Positions 6,540 to 9,087 of a stretch of 9,087 bases of DNA are shown here, in pieces. This stretch comes from Campylobacteraceae bacterium. Its GTDB lineage: Bacteria > Campylobacterota > Campylobacteria > Campylobacterales > Campylobacteraceae. A model generated the notes under the pieces. It did no database searches and was not told where the DNA came from. It worked only from the letters and a program-made list of their open reading frames with translations. The stretch spans positions 1 through 9,087 of the forward strand of contig JAIRKW010000110.1 in NCBI GenBank assembly GCA_031259875.1. Reading direction: 5' to 3'. The translations under genes and the position numbers were made by a program. Numbering within the stretch: position 1 is the first letter of the stretch; each line of letters opens with the position of its first letter.

Positions 6540-7727
6540 ATGAGAGAGATTTGTGCCGTTTTTTTGATAATTGCCGTAAATACCGCAATGTTGATTTATG
6601 GAGTCAGTACGCTTTCTATTAGTTATTATGAAGCGGATATCTTTTACAATCAAGAAGGGGCGGTTCATTATCTTATCAATCTGTCATGCGCACTTTTTGG
6701 ACAGAATGATTACGCTCTAAGAGTTCCTTTTATTGTTATACATATATTTTCAACTACTCTTTTATATCTTATAAGCAAACCTTTGTTAAAACGCGAAACT
6801 GATAGATTAATTACTGTTTTGATGTACGTTATGCTGCCCGGCACCATAGTCGTGTCACTTGCGGCAAACGGCGCGGCGTTTATGATATTAGTTACGCTTT
6901 TGTTTCTGTATCTGCGCCAAAGAGACAATAAGCTGGCTATGTATATTCTGCTGATATTGTCGCTTTTTCTTGGCAAAGGGTTTATAGTATTATATTTTCT
7001 GCTCTTTTTTTATGCCGTCAATAAGCAGGACGTTGTTTTGATGATGCTCTCTTTGACGCTTTTTGCAGTTGGAATGTATATGTACGACTTTAGTATCAGC
7101 GGTAAACCGCGCGGGTATTTTTTGGATACATTCAGCATTTATGCGGCTATATTTTCACCGCTGCTGTTTTTATATTTCATCTATACTTTATATCGCATAT
7201 TGATAAAAGAGAGCAAAACGCTTTTATGGTGGCTCTCTTTTGGGGCATTTATAGCCTCGTTACTATTGTCGTTTCGTCAGCGCATAGCGGTGGAGGAGTT
7301 TGCTTCATATACGATTATCGCCGCACCGCTTATCGTAGCCACATTTATGAACAGTTTCAGGGTACGTCTGCCTCAATATAGAAAACTGCATAAGATTTTC
7401 GCTGTGCTTGTATTGTCTTTGCTTCTGCTTAATACTATTCTTGTATTTGGCAATCAATACCTCTACCCATTTTTTCAAAAAACAAGCAGCCATTTTGCAT
7501 ATAAATATCATATTGCCAAAGAGCTTGCCGATGAACTTAAAAAACGCGGTATTACTGAAGTTGGCATTGAGGATAAAAAGCTGGCTTTGAGGCTGAAATT
7601 TTACGGCGTAGAAAACGGCGGAGAATTTGCTCTTGAAGATTCGCTCATGGGAGATATAGAAATAGTCTACGGCAAAACAATTATAGAAAAATACGCGCTC
7701 ATACCCCGACAGCCGCAAAGTTTTTAA
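6540..7727 (+). CDS. Polytopic membrane protein, probable GT-C glycosyltransferase-like
   Basis: The 395-residue protein has many hydrophobic spans (roughly ten) and a soluble tail from about residue 330. The first extracytoplasmic loop holds YYEAD (29-33; E31 and D33) followed by NQEGAVHYLINLSCALFG and NDYALRVPF (56-64). This layout matches the GT39/ArnT/PMT superfamily, in which an acidic pair after helix 1 is catalytic and an 'RlP' segment begins the next helix. Such enzymes move sugars from polyprenyl-phosphate carriers to lipid or protein on the periplasmic side. It is shorter than ArnT (about 550) and its donor and acceptor are unknown, so the call is tentative. GGA at 6530-6532 is a weak ribosome binding site. 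Neighbours offer no glycan pathway context. Confidence 0.6.
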   Translation: MREICAVFLIIAVNTAMLIYGVSTLSISYYEADIFYNQEGAVHYLINLSCALFGQNDYALRVPFIVIHIFSTTLLYLISKPLLKRETDRLITVLMYVMLPGTIVVSLAANGAAFMILVTLLFLYLRQRDNKLAMYILLILSLFLGKGFIVLYFLLFFYAVNKQDVVLMMLSLTLFAVGMYMYDFSISGKPRGYFLDTFSIYAAIFSPLLFLYFIYTLYRILIKESKTLLWWLSFGAFIASLLLSFRQRIAVEEFASYTIIAAPLIVATFMNSFRVRLPQYRKLHKIFAVLVLSLLLLNTILVFGNQYLYPFFQKTSSHFAYKYHIAKELADELKKRGITEVGIEDKKLALRLKFYGVENGGEFALEDSLMGDIEIVYGKTIIEKYALIPRQPQSF

Positions 7728-7762
7728 TCTTTTTTTGTAATTCTGCTATCATACACGGCATA

Positions 7763-7796
7763 CGTCATTGCGAGGAACATTAGCCTGTATCAATTT
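7763..7796. repeat. Dispersed palindromic repeat, degenerate copy D
   Basis: It starts CGTCATTGCGAGGAAC, the reverse-complement orientation of copies A-C, and its far end (TATCAATTT) is a drifted form of the usual GCAATCC. The first 13 bases match the family closely and the rest is eroded. Confidence 0.45.
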
Positions 7797-7869
7797 AAAA
7801 ACGTCAAATGACTTAAAGTTGGAGTTGATAATTTATATTTTTGGGATTGTTTTTTTACTCTATTTTTAT

Positions 7870-7896
7870 GGATTGCCGCACTTCGCTCACAATAAC
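7870..7896. repeat. Dispersed palindromic repeat, copy E
   Basis: GGATTGCCGCACTTCGCTCA followed by CAATAAC has the same orientation as copies A-C and faces copy D across 73 bases. Within it, ATTG near the left and CAAT near the right can pair around a CACTTCGCTC centre. It is shorter than copy A and has AATAAC where the family has AATGAC. Confidence 0.5.
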
Positions 7897-8129
7897 AAAG
7901 AGTTGCCGCTTATGATAAGGCAGAAATGTATGAAGAAATGAATTACTGCTTCCGATACTGCAAAACTGTGGTAGAAATACCTGTCAAAGTCGTTTTATTT
8001 TTTAAACTTGATATTTTTAGTATGGTTTTTAAATATCATTTTAAAAGCCAATTTAAGCAAAAAACAGGAAAATATAAGTAAAATTCTATAGTATATATTC
8101 AATAATCCATATAAAATCTATAAATATAC

Positions 8130-8158
8130 TTGACAATAATAAAAATTTTACCTATAAT
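8130..8158 (+). promoter_or_regulatory. Consensus sigma-70-type promoter for the sulfate-binding protein gene
   Basis: TTGACA at 8130-8135 and TATAAT at 8153-8158 are separated by 17 bases (8136-8152), an exact match to the bacterial housekeeping consensus. Transcription would start near 8165, giving a leader of about 24 bases carrying AAAGGAGG (8176-8183) just before the ATG at 8189. No operator palindrome is obvious in the spacer. Confidence 0.85.
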
Positions 8159-8188
8159 GCTGAATTATTTTTTCAAAAGGAGGATAAA

Positions 8189-9087
8189 ATGAGTTTAATA
8201 AAACACATTTCAATCTGGTCTGTTTTGTTGGCGGCTTCATTTGTTTCTGCCGCTCAAATCGAGCTTTTAAATGTCTCTTATGATCCGACAAGAGAGCTTT
8301 ACAGAGAATACAATGAGGCATTTATCAAACATTATAAGGCACTTAGCGGCGATGATGTATCCATCAAGCAGTCTCATGGAGGTTCCGGAGGGCAGGCAAG
8401 GAGCGTTATAGACGGTCTTGAAGCCGATGTTGTTACGCTGGCTTTGGGAGGCGACATAGACGCTATCGCCAGAAAAACGCAAAAAATCGCGCCTGACTGG
8501 AACAAACGCTTCAAAAACAACAGCGCGCCTTACACTTCAACCATAGTTTTTTTAGTAAGAGCAGGAAATCCTAAAAAGATTAAGGATTGGGACGACTTGG
8601 TAAAAGACGGCGTAAAAGTCATCACTCCCGACCCTAAAACTTCGGGCGGAGCAAAATGGAATTATTTAGCGGCGTGGGCGTATGCTGATAAAAAATACGG
8701 CGGTGAGGATAAAGCAAGAGAGTTCGTAAAGAAACTCTATAAAAATGTTCCTGTACTTGACAGCGGTGCGCGCGGCTCTACAAATACATTTGTTCAGCGC
8801 GGCATAGGCGATGTGCTTTTAGCATGGGAAAATGAAGCGTTTTTGTCCATAAACGAGCTTGGCAAAGGCAAATTTGAGATAATCGTACCAAGTCTTAGCA
8901 TTTTAGCCGAGCCTTCAGTAAGTATTGTTGATGCGAATGTAAAGAAAAAAGGCACCGAAAAAGCCGCAACTGAATATTTAAATTATCTCTATTCAAAAGA
9001 GGGTCAGCGCATAGCCGGTAAAAATTATTACCGCCCGACTGACACGGAAGCAGCAAAAGAGTTTCAAACGCAGTTTCCAAAACTTGA
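8189..9087 (+). CDS. sbp: Sulfate ABC transporter periplasmic substrate-binding protein (3' end outside window)
   Basis: Periplasmic protein that captures sulfate (or thiosulfate) and delivers it to the CysTWA-type ABC importer. 299 codons are present, open to the window edge. The family is usually about 330-345 residues, so roughly 30-40 codons are missing. A signal peptide covers residues 1-22 (SAA before QIELLNVSYDP). Family marks include LLNVSYDPTRELY (26-38), QSHGGSGGQARSV (61-73), DVVTLALGGDID (80-91), PDPKTSGGAKWNYL (147-160), LDSGARGSTNTF (190-201) and GDVLLAWENEA (207-217), several of which line the anion site. AAAGGAGG lies five bases before the ATG. It has its own consensus promoter; the remaining transporter genes would be expected downstream of the window. 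Sbp and CysP cannot be firmly separated here. Confidence 0.93.
   Translation, partial: MSLIKHISIWSVLLAASFVSAAQIELLNVSYDPTRELYREYNEAFIKHYKALSGDDVSIKQSHGGSGGQARSVIDGLEADVVTLALGGDIDAIARKTQKIAPDWNKRFKNNSAPYTSTIVFLVRAGNPKKIKDWDDLVKDGVKVITPDPKTSGGAKWNYLAAWAYADKKYGGEDKAREFVKKLYKNVPVLDSGARGSTNTFVQRGIGDVLLAWENEAFLSINELGKGKFEIIVPSLSILAEPSVSIVDANVKKKGTEKAATEYLNYLYSKEGQRIAGKNYYRPTDTEAAKEFQTQFPKL

Larger units (their letters stand above)
7728..8188. other. Intergenic region with degenerate repeats
   Basis: This is a 461-base spacer between the membrane protein gene and the sulfate-binding protein gene. It begins with a T-run (TCTTTTTTTG) right after the stop, which may end transcription, although no GC-rich stem precedes it. 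It contains two diverged copies of the dispersed palindromic repeat in opposite orientations (7763-7796 and 7870-7896), then an AT-rich stretch and a consensus promoter (8130-8158). A frame of roughly 55 codons opens at the ATG at 7926, with AAGG (7917-7920) upstream. Its product (starting MYEEMNYCFRYCKTVVEIPV) resembles nothing I know, so I do not call it as a gene. Confidence 0.65.

Noticed and set aside
7305..7718. A 137-codon open frame on the - strand
   Set aside because: It lies wholly within the membrane protein gene on the opposite strand, with no ribosome binding site and no recognisable motif.
7818..7941. A possible short membrane peptide starting at a TTG and reading through repeat copy E
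   Set aside because: The start has no correctly spaced ribosome binding site and half of the frame is repeat sequence.
7926..8093. A frame of about 55 codons beginning MYEEMNYCFRYCK, preceded by AAGG
   Set aside because: The ribosome binding site is marginal, the composition becomes AT-driven Phe/Lys/Leu, and no family is recognised. Conservation in relatives would be needed to call it; the end position is approximate.

Overview
The window looks like chromosomal DNA from a Campylobacterota (epsilonproteobacterial) bacterium, probably a free-living Sulfurimonas-like lineage. The evidence is low GC, densely packed and overlapping genes, frequent TTG/GTG starts, and a futalosine-pathway menaquinone gene (mqnE) of the type used by this phylum. 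No species call is possible from sequence reading alone. Every gene I can support is on the + strand. No tRNA, rRNA, CRISPR array or transposase was seen.

Region 1-539 has no credible gene. It holds a 99-base, nearly perfect long inverted repeat (21-119), then a cluster of three degenerate copies of a dispersed palindromic repeat (about 202-414) with a 9-G tract inside the first copy, then two short perfect palindromes and a probable promoter for mqnE.

Region 540-6497 is a tight seven-gene set. Neighbouring genes overlap or sit within 16 bases, so it is probably one transcript. The order is aminofutalosine synthase (mqnE), an unrecognised 159-residue cytosolic protein, an unrecognised exported protein with six cysteines, a small pyridoxamine-phosphate-oxidase-fold flavoprotein, an NCS2 purine base permease, a Gpt-like purine phosphoribosyltransferase, and a YnfM-type MFS transporter. 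The futalosine route releases a purine base (adenine in Campylobacterota) for each menaquinone made. Having purine uptake and phosphoribosylation genes in the same set as mqnE suggests, as an inference, coupling of menaquinone synthesis to purine salvage.

Region 6507-7727 has its own TATAAT box and encodes a polytopic GT-C-like membrane protein, possibly a glycosyltransferase of the ArnT/PMT kind. Region 7728-8188 is a 461-base spacer with two more degenerate copies of the dispersed repeat in opposite orientations, ending in a textbook TTGACA-17-TATAAT promoter. That promoter drives a periplasmic sulfate-binding protein gene (8189 onward) which runs off the window about 30-40 codons before its expected end.
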